Assembly: GCA_021774335.1 (NCBI GenBank)
Contig: JAJFJD010000012.1
Span: forward strand, 181,331-245,330
DNA: 64,000 nucleotides
Direction of reading: 5' to 3'
Origin: Alphaproteobacteria bacterium
Lineage (GTDB): Bacteria > Pseudomonadota > Alphaproteobacteria > UBA8366
Made by a program: the position numbers and the translations under genes. Positions 35,908-44,949 of this stretch are shown piece by piece (the first letter of the stretch is position 1; each line of letters begins with the position of its first letter). Below the pieces are notes generated by a model that saw nothing but the letters and a program-made list of their open reading frames with translations, was not told where the DNA came from and did no database searches.

Positions 35908-36786
35908 TTACCGTCCGCGCAGGGTCGGGTCGAGCCTATCACGCAACCAATCGCCGACGATACTGATCGACAGCGTCGTGAAGAAAATGGTCAGGCCGGG
36001 AATGACCGAAATCCACCAGGCGAAGATAAGGTGGTTACGTCCGGCGCCGAGCATCTGTCCCAGGCTCGTCAGCGGCGGTTGAATGCCGAGGCCGAGGAAG
36101 CTGAGCGATGTCTCCAGGAGGATGGTGGAGGGAAAGTTCAACGTGAACTGCACGATCAGGGCACTGGCGATATTCGGCAGAATGTGGCGGCCATAGATCC
36201 GCATCGGCCGTGCGCCCAGCGACCGCACTGCGACGGCATAGCCATGCGTCGTGGTCGACAGCACCATGCCGCGGGTCAGCCGGGCATATCCTTCCCATCC
36301 GTTGATACCCATGATGATGATGAAAAGCGTCAGGCTGTTGCCGAAGAAGGCGAGTACGGCGAGCGCGATGATCAGGAAGGGCACGGACGCCTGCACGTCG
36401 ACCATCATCATGATGGTTTCTTCGACCCAGCCGCGGCAGTGCGCCGCGAGGAAGCCGAGAAAGGTACCGAGGACTGCGCCGATGATTGTGCCCAGGATGG
36501 CAACAAAGACGCTGACTCGGATCGCGAAGAGGAGGCGGCTGACGATGTCGCGGCCTAACTCGTCGGTGCCCAGCAGATATTGTTCCGGCCCGCCCAGCCA
36601 CGACGGCGGTTTGAGCCGGTTCAGTAAGTCCTGCGCCGTAAAGAGTTTCGGCGCAATGAAGTCGGCGAAGATCGCTGCAAGCAGGACGGTTGCGATGAAG
36701 GCGAAACACAGTAGGACGAGAAAGGGGTACTTTCGCGTCAATCGCGATGCCTTGGAACCGGGAGCATTGGACGTGCTGTCGGCCAT
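35908..36786 (-). CDS. Opp/Dpp-type ABC importer permease (DppC-like)
   Basis: 292 aa. An N-terminal helix (about 24-45) and five more helices. LGTDELGRDIVSRLLFAIRVS near 80 is the family hallmark before the transmembrane domain, and the EAA-type coupling loop is VRSLGARPMRIYGRHILPNI near 190. It pairs with the DppB-like protein 3 bases upstream. Last gene of the five-gene importer operon on the minus strand. Confidence 0.92.
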   Translation of the reverse strand: MADSTSNAPGSKASRLTRKYPFLVLLCFAFIATVLLAAIFADFIAPKLFTAQDLLNRLKPPSWLGGPEQYLLGTDELGRDIVSRLLFAIRVSVFVAILGTIIGAVLGTFLGFLAAHCRGWVEETIMMMVDVQASVPFLIIALAVLAFFGNSLTLFIIIMGINGWEGYARLTRGMVLSTTTHGYAVAVRSLGARPMRIYGRHILPNIASALIVQFTLNFPSTILLETSLSFLGLGIQPPLTSLGQMLGAGRNHLIFAWWISVIPGLTIFFTTLSISIVGDWLRDRLDPTLRGR

Positions 36787-36789
36787 CGA

Positions 36790-37728
36790 TCAATCCTTAT
36801 CCATGGCGGAACTTACGCGGATACGCGGGTCGATCCAGCCGTATGCCAGATCGACAATAAGATTGGCGATGACCATTGTGATGGCGACCAAAATCAAGAT
36901 TGCCTGCACGATGGCGAGATCGCGGTCGCTGACCGATGTCACGAGAAGGCGGCCGACGCCCGGCCATGCGAAAACGGTTTCTGTTATCACCGAACCGGCC
37001 ACCAGGTCTCCGAGACGGAAGCCGATCACCGTGACAATGGGGATGGCGGCGTTGGGCAGGGCATGCCAACTGATGCGTCGGAACCAGGGAACGCCCTTGG
37101 CCGTTGCGGAACGCATGTAGGATTTATTGAGGACTTCGAGCATCGACGACCGCGCGAACCGGGCAAGCGATCCAGCGCCGGCGGTGCCGAGCGTAATCAC
37201 TGGCATGATCATATGCTGCCAAGTGCCGCTGCCGGCGCTCGGAAGGAATCGCAGCCACATGGCGAAGACGAGAATCAGGACGATACCCAAAAAGAAATTC
37301 GGAATGCTATAGCCGAAGACGGCGAATCCCATCGTGAAACGGTCTAACGCCGTGTTGCGGTAAAGGGCGGCAAGGATACCAAGCGGCACGCCGAGCAGAA
37401 GGCCGAAGGCGAAGGACGTCAATCCGAGTTGCAGCGTCTTCGGGATTCTCTCGGTGACGACCTCTATCGCATCCCTCTCGTCCTTGAAGGAGAGGCCGAG
37501 ATCGCCCGCCGCGATACCTTGGAAGTAGAGAAAATATTGCTCGTGGAGCGGCCGGTCGAGGCCATATTTTGCGCGGTAGTATTCGATCACCTCCGGGTCG
37601 GCTTCGTCGCCGACCAGGTTTTCGATGGGATCGCCGGAAACCCGCAATACGATAAAGACGAAGCTCAGCACGATGAGAACGGTGATCAGTGCCCGTAATA
37701 TTTTGATCGCGAAGAACCGGATATTCAC
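36790..37728 (-). CDS. Opp/Dpp-type ABC importer permease (DppB-like)
   Basis: 312 aa from the GTG at 37728, which overlaps the ATPase stop (GTGA) and has AAGGTGG upstream; a longer frame to 37989 would run through the ATPase gene. Signature features are the N-terminal helix, VVTERIPKTLQLGLTSFAFG, GYSIPNFFLGIVLI, and the coupling loop SATAKGVPWFRRISWHALPNA. With DppC it forms the inner-membrane channel. The protein opening NIRFFAIKILRALITVL is standard for DppB. Confidence 0.92.
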   Translation of the reverse strand: MNIRFFAIKILRALITVLIVLSFVFIVLRVSGDPIENLVGDEADPEVIEYYRAKYGLDRPLHEQYFLYFQGIAAGDLGLSFKDERDAIEVVTERIPKTLQLGLTSFAFGLLLGVPLGILAALYRNTALDRFTMGFAVFGYSIPNFFLGIVLILVFAMWLRFLPSAGSGTWQHMIMPVITLGTAGAGSLARFARSSMLEVLNKSYMRSATAKGVPWFRRISWHALPNAAIPIVTVIGFRLGDLVAGSVITETVFAWPGVGRLLVTSVSDRDLAIVQAILILVAITMVIANLIVDLAYGWIDPRIRVSSAMDKD

Positions 37729-38723
37729 GACGTCCACCTTTCCGCAAAATGACAGGCGGCGTGGCGGCCGTCTTCGACTAGACGAAGCTGCGGTTCCTCG
37801 TTGCGGCATTTCGCTTCGGCGAATGCGCATCGCGTGTGGAACCGGCAGCCGCTGGGAATATCGACCGGGCTTGGCGGATCCCCTTCGAGGATAAGACGGT
37901 CGGTTTGGATGTCCGGATCGGGAATGGGGATCGCGGATATCAGGGCCCGGCTGTATGGGTGTAAGGGCTTGTCGAACAGGGTTCGGCAATCGGCTGTTTC
38001 AACGATCTTGCCAAGATACATGACGGCCACCCGTTCGCAGATATGCCGGACGATACCGAGGTCGTGGGAAATGAAGAGATACGCTAACTGAAACTGTTCC
38101 TGCAGCTTGGCCAGCAGGTTTACGACCTGAGCTTGCACGGAGACGTCGAGCGCCGAGACCGGTTCATCGCAAACGATCAATTTGGGCCGTAAGACCAGCG
38201 CACGCGCGATAACGACCCGCTGCTGCTGCCCGCCGCTAAGTTCGTGCGGAAAGCGCTCTCGCACGACGCGCGACAATCCGACTGCATCGAGCATTTCATC
38301 TACCTGTTTATCGCGATCGGCGATCGAGCCGATGCCATGAATGTCCAATGGTTCGCGTATCTGGCGTGCGACCGACATGCGGGGATCGAGGGCGCCATAT
38401 GAATCTTGGAAGATCATCTGCATGTTGCATCGATCTTTACGCCATGCCTGTATCGAATGATCGCTAAAGGACCGGCCCTCGAAACGAACGTCGCCAGAGG
38501 TCGGGTCATCCATGCCCAATGCAAGCCGTCCCATGGTTGATTTACCGCAGCCGCTTTCGCCGACAATGCCCAATGTTTCGCCGGCGCGAAGCTGAAAACT
38601 GATACCGTCCACGGCGCGAACAACGCTCGGTTTGCTAAAGATTGATTTTCCGCGCAGTCGGAAATGTCGAACCAGATCGCGCACTTCGAGCAAGGGTAGG
38701 TCGTCGGTCCTGGCGTCGCTCAT
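37725..38723 (-). CDS. Opp/Dpp-type ABC importer ATPase (OppF/DppF-like)
   Basis: 332 aa from the ATG at 38723, whose last base is shared with the stop of the preceding ATPase (TGATG-type junction). Walker [10 protein letters not shown] near 58, Q loop MQMIFQDSYGALDPRM, signature LSGGQQQRV, Walker B LIVCDEPVSALD. The C-terminal oligopeptide-ATPase extension holds CRFHTRCAFAEAKC, a four-cysteine iron-sulfur-like motif known in OppF/DppD proteins. Couples ATP hydrolysis to import together with the next ATPase. Confidence 0.93.
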   Translation of the reverse strand: MSDARTDDLPLLEVRDLVRHFRLRGKSIFSKPSVVRAVDGISFQLRAGETLGIVGESGCGKSTMGRLALGMDDPTSGDVRFEGRSFSDHSIQAWRKDRCNMQMIFQDSYGALDPRMSVARQIREPLDIHGIGSIADRDKQVDEMLDAVGLSRVVRERFPHELSGGQQQRVVIARALVLRPKLIVCDEPVSALDVSVQAQVVNLLAKLQEQFQLAYLFISHDLGIVRHICERVAVMYLGKIVETADCRTLFDKPLHPYSRALISAIPIPDPDIQTDRLILEGDPPSPVDIPSGCRFHTRCAFAEAKCRNEEPQLRLVEDGRHAACHFAERWTS

Positions 38724-39712
38724 CAAGTGCCCGCCCGCGGGTGAAAACATGCGACCTGGTGGTCGTTTTGACTCTGAGGGGCCATCACCGGTGCGGCCAA
38801 ATCCGGATTTGTGTCTCTGCATTGTTCGGTGGAATACGGGCAACGCGGTTCGAAACGGCAACCCTCAGGCAGCTCGAAGGGGGAGGGCACCCACCCTTCG
38901 ATCGGCGTCAGGTCTTCCAAATCCCGATCCACCCGTGGCAGGGACCGGAGGAGGCCCTCCGTATACGGATGCCTCGGGCTGTGGAAGAGGTCGTGCGCCG
39001 TGGCTTCTTCTACGACACGGCCGCAATACATGACGGCAACGGTGTCGGCCATTTCTGCGACGACGCCTAGGTCGTGCGTCACGAGTATGATGGACATTTG
39101 CAGTTCGTCTTGAATTCCGCGCAGAAGATCCAGGATTTGCGCTTGGATGGTGACGTCCAATGCGGTCGTTGGTTCGTCCGCAATCAAGAGCTTGGGACGG
39201 CAGGCCAGTGCAATGGCGATCATGACGCGTTGGCTCATGCCGCCGGACAATTGATGCGGGTATTCCCGAAGGCGCGCTTTGGCTTCTGGGATGCCGACGA
39301 GGTCGAGCAGCCGAAGGGATTCACTGAGTGCTTCCTGCCGGCTGAGAGCTTGATGGAGGACGAGGCTTTCGACCAATTGTGCGCCGACCGTATGCACTGG
39401 GTTGAGAGCGCTCATCGGATCCTGAAAAATCATCGCAATTTCGTTGCCGCGGATTTTGGTCAATCGATTACGGTCGAGGCCAAGAAGGTCGGTGCCTTCG
39501 AACTCGATCGATCCGCTGACGATTCGGCCATTCGGCGGCGTGAGTTGCAGCACTGCGTGGCAAGTTACGGATTTTCCACAGCCGCTCTCGCCAACAAGAC
39601 ATAAAGTCTCACCCTGGCCGAGCGACAGATTGACACCTTCAACCGCAGGGACAACACCCTCTTCGGTATCAAAATGAATGCGAAGGTCGTTGATCTTGAG
39701 AAGATCGGCCAT
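38723..39712 (-). CDS. Opp/Dpp-type ABC importer ATPase (OppD/DppD-like)
   Basis: 329 aa. Walker [10 protein letters not shown] near 40, Q loop [15 protein letters not shown], signature LSGGMSQRV, Walker [13 protein letters not shown]. The C-terminal extension ends with [18 protein letters not shown], carrying the cysteine cluster of the family. It begins 84 bp after the binding protein and is coupled to OppF. Confidence 0.93.
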   Translation of the reverse strand: MADLLKINDLRIHFDTEEGVVPAVEGVNLSLGQGETLCLVGESGCGKSVTCHAVLQLTPPNGRIVSGSIEFEGTDLLGLDRNRLTKIRGNEIAMIFQDPMSALNPVHTVGAQLVESLVLHQALSRQEALSESLRLLDLVGIPEAKARLREYPHQLSGGMSQRVMIAIALACRPKLLIADEPTTALDVTIQAQILDLLRGIQDELQMSIILVTHDLGVVAEMADTVAVMYCGRVVEEATAHDLFHSPRHPYTEGLLRSLPRVDRDLEDLTPIEGWVPSPFELPEGCRFEPRCPYSTEQCRDTNPDLAAPVMAPQSQNDHQVACFHPRAGT

Positions 39713-39796
39713 CGGTTTTCCAAAAGGAACACCGTCTTCCCGATCGAATTGAACTCGGGAAGACGGCGTATCAGTATGCAGGATGGTCCCGCGTGT

Positions 39797-41488
39797 TTAG
39801 TTTTTCGCGGTAATCTTCAAGTTGTCTGGACGCAAATCCAGGAAGTACAGCGAATAGGGCGTAAACTCGATACCCTTGCGGAGGCCATACGATGCGATCG
39901 GGTTGTAGAGCAACGTGCCCGGCATCTCGTCTTCAAAAATGTCGAGCGCGTTCTGGAAGATTTTTGATCGTTCCTTCACGTCGCCGGAACCCAACATCGC
40001 CTCCATGGCATTGTTGAAGGGTTCGGGCGCTTGCCAGAATTTGTACTTCCGCTGGACGGCGGATTTCGGTCCCCACAGAACGTAGATTGCGCCCGCCGGA
40101 TCGGGATAACGGAAGGTGTTGGACCATGGGTAGATCGCCGCACCTTTCGCGCGAACCGCTTTGAAGTTTTCCACCGGGTCGAGCTTGATCTTAAAGCCGA
40201 TCGATTTCCACATCTCTTGGATGATCTGTGAGGCTTCGGTGCTGTTCGTGTAGTAGCCCGGGATGAACCGGTAGCTCACCGTTTCGCCCTTGTAGCTCGA
40301 GGCTTTTAGAAGCTTCTTCGCTTCCGCAGGATCGTATTTATAGCCAACGCGTTTTTTGTCGTAGCTTGCTCCGAAGGCCGGGAGTTGGTGACCGTTCGGT
40401 GTGAATGTCTTCCCGCCCCAAAGCGCATCAATCAGCTTCTGCCGATCAATCGCAAGGCTGAGTGCCTGACGGATTTTCTTGTCTTTCAGGATCTTGTGTT
40501 TCGTGTTGAAGACGATGACATGAGAATTGTCGAGCACCACGGACTTGGTCTGAATGTCCTTGTATTTTTTCAGGACCGGAAGTTGATCGGGAGGAATCTC
40601 GACGATCATATCGTATTCGCCACTCACGAGGCCTGCGATACGGGCGGAAACTTCCGGAATAAGCTTGAACGTCACGGACTTCGCCGCTGGTTTGCCCAAG
40701 AAGTAATTGTCATTCGCGACAAGCGCGACATAGTCACCGCTTTTCCAGTCCTTGAACTTGTAGGGACCGGTTCCGACGGGCGCCCAGGTCACTTGCTTGA
40801 TGGCCAAATTCATCCAATGCGGCTTCGGTCCTTTCTTCTTTTTCTTCTTTTTTTGGCCTTTGGCCGCGGTGGCCTTCATCTTTTCCATATCGGCCTTCGC
40901 GGCGGCTTCACCTTCGGCCTTGTACTTATAATAGGCTTTCTTGCTGACGACCCATGAGGCGTAGGACGACAGCCTTTGCTCCAAGACGAGATCGGGGTTC
41001 TTCGTGATGAACCGTACTTTGTGGTCTCCCAACTTTTCGACCTTGTCGATATTGTCGAAATACCGTCGACCGCCGGGAATGGCTGCTTTCTTGCCCCGGA
41101 CTCGGTCTTTCGAAAAAGTGAAGAGGACGTCGTCGGCAGTAAAGTGCTCGCCGTCGTGGAACTTGACGTTCTTCCGCAGGTCGAGCTCAAGCGTGGTCGG
41201 GCTGATGCGCTTCCATGACGTTGCGAGACCGGGCTTGAGTTTGGAGGAGTTGCCCTGCTTGGACGCCAGAAAATCACGGCGAATCAAAGTGTCGAAAAGG
41301 GAATAGCTGACGCGGACATCCACGTTGCCGGTTCGGACGGCAGGTTCCAATCCGCGTGGCAGTTTGTTCACGGCAATGACAAGCGCGGGTCGGCCGTCGG
41401 CCATCACGGTCTGGCTTGCCGGCAAGATCATCGCGACGGCAATAGCCGCGGCGGCGAGTGGCCGTATGAGTGTCGTTAGTTTCAACAT
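39797..41488 (-). CDS. Periplasmic substrate-binding protein of the Opp/Dpp-type importer (SBP_bac_5)
   Basis: 563 aa. A signal peptide (about 1-30: charged start, AAAAIAVAMILPAS, cleavage near TVMA-DG) is followed by the SBP_bac_5 fold. Familiar segments are TSWKRISPTTLELDLRKNVKFHDGEHFTADDVLFTFSK near 90-125, split in the usual way, and VIVFNTKHKILKDKKIRQALSLAI near 330. A lysine-rich insert near residues 205-225 contains seven lysines in a row (about 40828-40862), which I do not know from other members. The bound ligand may be a peptide or an oligosaccharide; the neighbouring RpiR and GDPD genes hint at a sugar or phosphodiester. Confidence 0.9.
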   Translation of the reverse strand: MLKLTTLIRPLAAAAIAVAMILPASQTVMADGRPALVIAVNKLPRGLEPAVRTGNVDVRVSYSLFDTLIRRDFLASKQGNSSKLKPGLATSWKRISPTTLELDLRKNVKFHDGEHFTADDVLFTFSKDRVRGKKAAIPGGRRYFDNIDKVEKLGDHKVRFITKNPDLVLEQRLSSYASWVVSKKAYYKYKAEGEAAAKADMEKMKATAAKGQKKKKKKKGPKPHWMNLAIKQVTWAPVGTGPYKFKDWKSGDYVALVANDNYFLGKPAAKSVTFKLIPEVSARIAGLVSGEYDMIVEIPPDQLPVLKKYKDIQTKSVVLDNSHVIVFNTKHKILKDKKIRQALSLAIDRQKLIDALWGGKTFTPNGHQLPAFGASYDKKRVGYKYDPAEAKKLLKASSYKGETVSYRFIPGYYTNSTEASQIIQEMWKSIGFKIKLDPVENFKAVRAKGAAIYPWSNTFRYPDPAGAIYVLWGPKSAVQRKYKFWQAPEPFNNAMEAMLGSGDVKERSKIFQNALDIFEDEMPGTLLYNPIASYGLRKGIEFTPYSLYFLDLRPDNLKITAKN

Positions 41489-41565
41489 ACCTCCGTACTC
41501 CCAATCAGTAACAGTGGATTGTAGGCGCCGGTGGAGCCGGCATTGCGTTTGCTCTCGGATGCTTC

Positions 41566-42402
41566 TTACTTGGCGAATGTCTCCTCGAGCTCATTCAGTT
41601 TTTCCAGAGACGTCAGCGATTTGCCGTCGTCGAGGCGGGAAATTTCCAATATCAGCGTGTTGCAGACCGCCAAGGGAACTGTCAGCGACTGCGATTCACC
41701 GCGCTCGCCGCGGGACGCTGCCAGCAAAATGTCAGGGTTGGGCCGGAGCGTCGCGCCGGTATAGTCGCTGACGATCATGCTCAACGCGCCTGCATTCTGC
41801 GTGTATCGCAGCAAGTCCTCGAGGCCTTCCGGCGGCTTGGTGAAGGCGAAGCCGATTACCAGATCGGTCTCCCGCAAATCGATCAACTCGTCCGCCAATT
41901 CCTTGCCGTGCTTGTCGATTGCCGTCGCCAGGTATCCGGACCGTTGCAGCCGCAGCGTCAGAAGTTGTTTCAGGGTTGCCGCATGATTGCGGCCGAAGAC
42001 ATAGATGCGGCGCGCGCGAATGATCGCGCGGGCGGCGGTCTCGATATCGTCTTGCGAAATCTTGCGCGGAAGATCCTGAAGCGCCGCGATCTCGCTTTCG
42101 ACAAGGGCGGAGAGGATCGATGGACCTTCCATATGGGCAAGCCGCGCGCGCACCCGTTCCGCCGGTGGCAGCACGTCGAGCATTTCGGATTGAAGCTGCG
42201 AGCGCAGTTCCGGGTAACCGCTATATCCAAGTTTCTGGGCCAGCCGAACCGCGCTCGTCGGATGAGCATCCGCTCGGTTTGCAATCTCCGGCAGCGACAG
42301 CAGGGCGCCTTCCCGTGGATTGGTGAGCAGTTCGTCGATTATCCGGCGATCCGTTTTCGTCAATCGGCCGGGAAATTTCTCGATCACTTGTTCAAAGGTC
42401 AT
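41566..42402 (-). CDS. MurR/RpiR family transcriptional regulator
   Basis: 278 aa from the ATG at 42402. N-terminal HTH_6 domain (about 1-75: KFPGRLTKTDRRIIDELL, then HPTSAVRLAQKLGYSGYPELRSQL) and C-terminal SIS domain (about 115-250, starting ARRIYVFGRNHAATLKQLL) that binds phosphosugars in this family. It lies 77 bp beyond the binding-protein gene on the same strand and faces two glycerophosphodiesterase genes, so it likely controls both sides. The gap holds matching dyads. Confidence 0.92.
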   Translation of the reverse strand: MTFEQVIEKFPGRLTKTDRRIIDELLTNPREGALLSLPEIANRADAHPTSAVRLAQKLGYSGYPELRSQLQSEMLDVLPPAERVRARLAHMEGPSILSALVESEIAALQDLPRKISQDDIETAARAIIRARRIYVFGRNHAATLKQLLTLRLQRSGYLATAIDKHGKELADELIDLRETDLVIGFAFTKPPEGLEDLLRYTQNAGALSMIVSDYTGATLRPNPDILLAASRGERGESQSLTVPLAVCNTLILEISRLDDGKSLTSLEKLNELEETFAK

Positions 42403-42474
42403 TCTTGACCAATCTCGCGGCAATTTTCGCGTTTCGATGGATTTATGCTACAACCCGGCCCAGCATTATGCAAT

Positions 42475-42517
42475 ATTCTGTGCAGAATAAAGTTTTTTGC
42501 ACATTTCATTGCAGAAT
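42475..42517. promoter_or_regulatory. Repeated GCAGAAT sites between the RpiR gene and the GDPD genes
   Basis: ATTCTG-TG-CAGAAT (42475-42488) is a dyad with 6-base arms, and the half-site GCAGAAT returns at 42511-42517, 29 bases further on. The repetition in a divergent regulator gap suggests an RpiR operator. Inference. Confidence 0.4.
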
Positions 42518-42576
42518 TGTGACGCGGGCCACCGGCGAAGGACCGACAGGCCCAGAGTTTGCGAGAAGGGCGGAAG

Positions 42577-43323
42577 ATGGAATTGTCGACGAAATCATTG
42601 CGGGAGCGCGGTAATCGCCGGCCGACGGCGGTAATCGCCCATCGTGGATTTTCGGCGGCGTATCCTGAAAACACCCATGAAGCATTCGAACGGGCGGTTG
42701 ATGCCGGCGCGGATCTCGTGGAAACGGACATTCGTCTCAGCTCCGACGGCGTTTTTGTTTGCCACCACGACCCGACGACCGGCGGCCATGAGATATCGTC
42801 GTTGAGTGCGGATGATCTTGCGGCGCGGGGCATCGTTCCATTGGATGAAGTGTTCGATCGGTTGATGGGGCGGTCGAGGCTGTTGCTTGATTTGAAGATT
42901 AAGACGCCGGCTTTTGCGTCGTCGGTCGTGAAATCGATCTTGGATCGGTCGCTTGGCTGCCAAGTCGTCGTTGGCGTCCGGAGTGTGGAGCAGGTCCGCA
43001 CCGTTCGAAGCTTGTCCGAAGACGTGGTTATCCTAGGACTGTTACGGAATTATGAGACTTTCCAGGATTTTTACCGGGAGGGCGGCGATATCGCTCGCCT
43101 TTGGGAGGAGCATCTCTCTGAGAAATGCCTTGAGGATGCGCGATGCGGCGATCATGCCGTTTGGGTCACGACCCGCCGTGGCAAGGGGATCGAGCCGCCC
43201 GGCATGGTCGATGACGAACGGATGCGCCGATTACTCGGCCTCGAGGTGGATGGTGTCCTGGTCAACGATCCGGCGTTGGCGATGAAAGTGCGGCAGGCGA
43301 CAACGCCCGCATCGTTGCCGTAG
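42577..43323 (+). CDS. Glycerophosphodiester phosphodiesterase 1 (GDPD)
   Basis: 248 aa from the ATG at 42577; GAAGGGCGG precedes it. TIM-barrel GDPD motifs: [18 protein letters not shown] near 22-40 (HR and the E-N pair), [20 protein letters not shown] near 54-73 with the metal-binding E-x-D and the catalytic His, and LLLDLKIK near 112 with a metal ligand. The middle-to-end part is divergent ([17 protein letters not shown]). It hydrolyses glycerophosphodiesters to sn-glycerol-3-phosphate and an alcohol. No signal peptide. Starts the pair facing the RpiR regulator. Confidence 0.88.
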   Translation: MELSTKSLRERGNRRPTAVIAHRGFSAAYPENTHEAFERAVDAGADLVETDIRLSSDGVFVCHHDPTTGGHEISSLSADDLAARGIVPLDEVFDRLMGRSRLLLDLKIKTPAFASSVVKSILDRSLGCQVVVGVRSVEQVRTVRSLSEDVVILGLLRNYETFQDFYREGGDIARLWEEHLSEKCLEDARCGDHAVWVTTRRGKGIEPPGMVDDERMRRLLGLEVDGVLVNDPALAMKVRQATTPASLP

Positions 43324-43331
43324 CCGTGCCC

Positions 43332-44066
43332 ATGTCACCGCAAATCGTTCCCGCACAATTTCGGATCATCGCGCATCGCGGCGCGTCGGGCTATGCGCCG
43401 GAGAATACACTGGCCGCTTTTCGACAAGCAGAGGCCATGGGTGCGTCGGAGATCGAATTCGATATCCAACTGTCGAAAGACGGGAAGCTCGTGGTCGTTC
43501 ATGATGACACACTCGATCGCTTCGGATTTCCCAACCGGGCTGTGGTCGAAATGACACTCGCTGAGTTGAAATCCTTGGACATGGGCGGATGGTTCGAAGG
43601 GGGCGAATTCGCCGGCGAACGGATCGCTACGGTTTCCGAGATCTTCGATGCCTTCGGCGAGTTGTTCATTTACCACGCCGAAATCAAAGCACCGAGCCAT
43701 GCGCTTGCAGATGATCTCATCGCCCTGATCGACGATCGGGGATACCGGGACCGCGTGATCGTAACGTCTTTCGACTATGACATCCTGTTATATGTGCGCG
43801 AGCAATTCCCCGAACAACGAGTCGGATGGCTGGTGCGTCACGATGGCTTCTCAGCCGCCAATGTCGAAAAAGCCGATGCCGCAGGGTTTTTTCAGTTCTG
43901 TCCGCGGGCGGATGAGATGACGGCGGAACGTGTTATTGATGCGAAGAAGCGCATCCCTGAAATTCGGGCGCATGGCATCAAGACGAAAGCCAATCTCGCG
44001 CAGGCGGTCGCCGCCGGGTGCGATGGAACGACGGTGAACTGGCCGGATTGGCTGACCAAGGGTTGA
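43332..44066 (+). CDS. Glycerophosphodiester phosphodiesterase 2 (GDPD)
   Basis: 244 aa from the ATG at 43332; a GTG two codons earlier (43326) is the alternative, and neither has a clear ribosome site, suggesting coupling to GDPD 1. Motifs: IAHRGASGYAPENTLAAF near 13-30, IEFDIQLSKDGKLVVVHDDTLDR near 42-62 with both halves of the catalytic His pair, and YHAEIKAP near 115. It is closer than GDPD 1 to the UgpQ type. The two proteins are only distantly alike by eye, so they may take different head groups. Confidence 0.88.
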   Translation: MSPQIVPAQFRIIAHRGASGYAPENTLAAFRQAEAMGASEIEFDIQLSKDGKLVVVHDDTLDRFGFPNRAVVEMTLAELKSLDMGGWFEGGEFAGERIATVSEIFDAFGELFIYHAEIKAPSHALADDLIALIDDRGYRDRVIVTSFDYDILLYVREQFPEQRVGWLVRHDGFSAANVEKADAAGFFQFCPRADEMTAERVIDAKKRIPEIRAHGIKTKANLAQAVAAGCDGTTVNWPDWLTKG

Positions 44067-44085
44067 GGCCAGCCGGTCGCGTCCG

Positions 44086-44766
44086 TTAGCCGCTCAGATG
44101 ATGCGCCGGGTCGGCGATCCATTCTTTGAAGGCGGGGCGCTCACGGATGGCGGCATACCAGCGTTCGAGGTTCGGCATCGCGGGGCGTTCGATGTCGAAC
44201 AGGTACCAGCGGTGAGCGCGGATGCCGAGCGGGATGTCACCCATGGTGAACCTGTCGCCGGCGACGTAAGGGGATTTTGACAGCGCCTCGTCAAGGATAC
44301 CGAAGGGCTTCAGCAACTCCTGGCGGGCCGCTTCCAGGACGGCGGGATCGCGTTGGTCCTCGGGGAGGCGGACGAGCTGCATCACCAGGGTGTGTTGTCC
44401 GTGCAGCAGTTCGTTGTTCTCCCAGTCCATCCATCGGCTGGCGGAGGCAAAGGTCCGGACGTCGTCACCGTAGAGAAGGTCGGGGGCATGTTGCATCGCC
44501 AGATAGCGGACGATCGAATTGGATTCCCAAAGAATGAAACCGTTATCGTCGATCGTCGGCACCGTGCCGTTCGGGTTCATCACCCGGTAGTCCGGCGTAT
44601 CCACAACGCCGTATGGATTCCCGCCTTTGGATACATGACCGCTCGCGCCCATGGTCGCGCTCGACAGGATGAACTCGAAGTCGAGACCGATCTCCGCCAA
44701 GGCCCACAGGACCTTTAGCGTGCGCGCGGATGTCGGGCGGCCCCAAAGCCTGATTTTACCAGCGAT
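44086..44766 (-). CDS. Glutathione S-transferase family protein, apparently started by ATC
   Basis: 226 aa in the reading proposed here. The thioredoxin-like N-terminal domain, KIRLWGRPTSARTLKVLWAL then FEFILSS and MNPNGTVPTIDDNGFILWESNSIVRYLA, is complete only if translation starts upstream of any ATG, GTG or TTG near it. In frame, an ATC at 44766 lies 8 bases after a perfect AGGAGG (44775-44780). The first usual codon, TTG at 44700, would cut off the first strand and helix with the glutathione-binding residues. The helical domain (about 95-215) has the FTMGDIPLG motif. Substrate unknown. A sequencing error turning ATG into ATC is the alternative. Confidence 0.8.
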   Translation of the reverse strand: MAGKIRLWGRPTSARTLKVLWALAEIGLDFEFILSSATMGASGHVSKGGNPYGVVDTPDYRVMNPNGTVPTIDDNGFILWESNSIVRYLAMQHAPDLLYGDDVRTFASASRWMDWENNELLHGQHTLVMQLVRLPEDQRDPAVLEAARQELLKPFGILDEALSKSPYVAGDRFTMGDIPLGIRAHRWYLFDIERPAMPNLERWYAAIRERPAFKEWIADPAHHLSG

Positions 44767-44780
44767 ATCGTGGTCCTCCT
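44764..44780 (-). promoter_or_regulatory. AGGAGG ribosome site placing an ATC start for the GST gene
   Basis: On the minus strand AGGAGG (44780-44775) is followed by eight bases and then ATC (44766-44764) in the GST frame. Spacing is ideal and no ATG, GTG or TTG in frame is available there. Confidence 0.6.
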
Positions 44781-44949
44781 GAATTGCGGTGGCGGATGCG
44801 ACGGCCGATCGGTGAGTGGCGCCTGTTGATCCAGAGGTTGAAATAAATCTGGTCCTACGGTCGCCGAGGTTCTAGGCTTTGAAAATAACGAATAATTTCG
44901 GCGATGAGCAAAAGTTTTGTCGGGTACTACACTAAGGGAGACATCAAGC

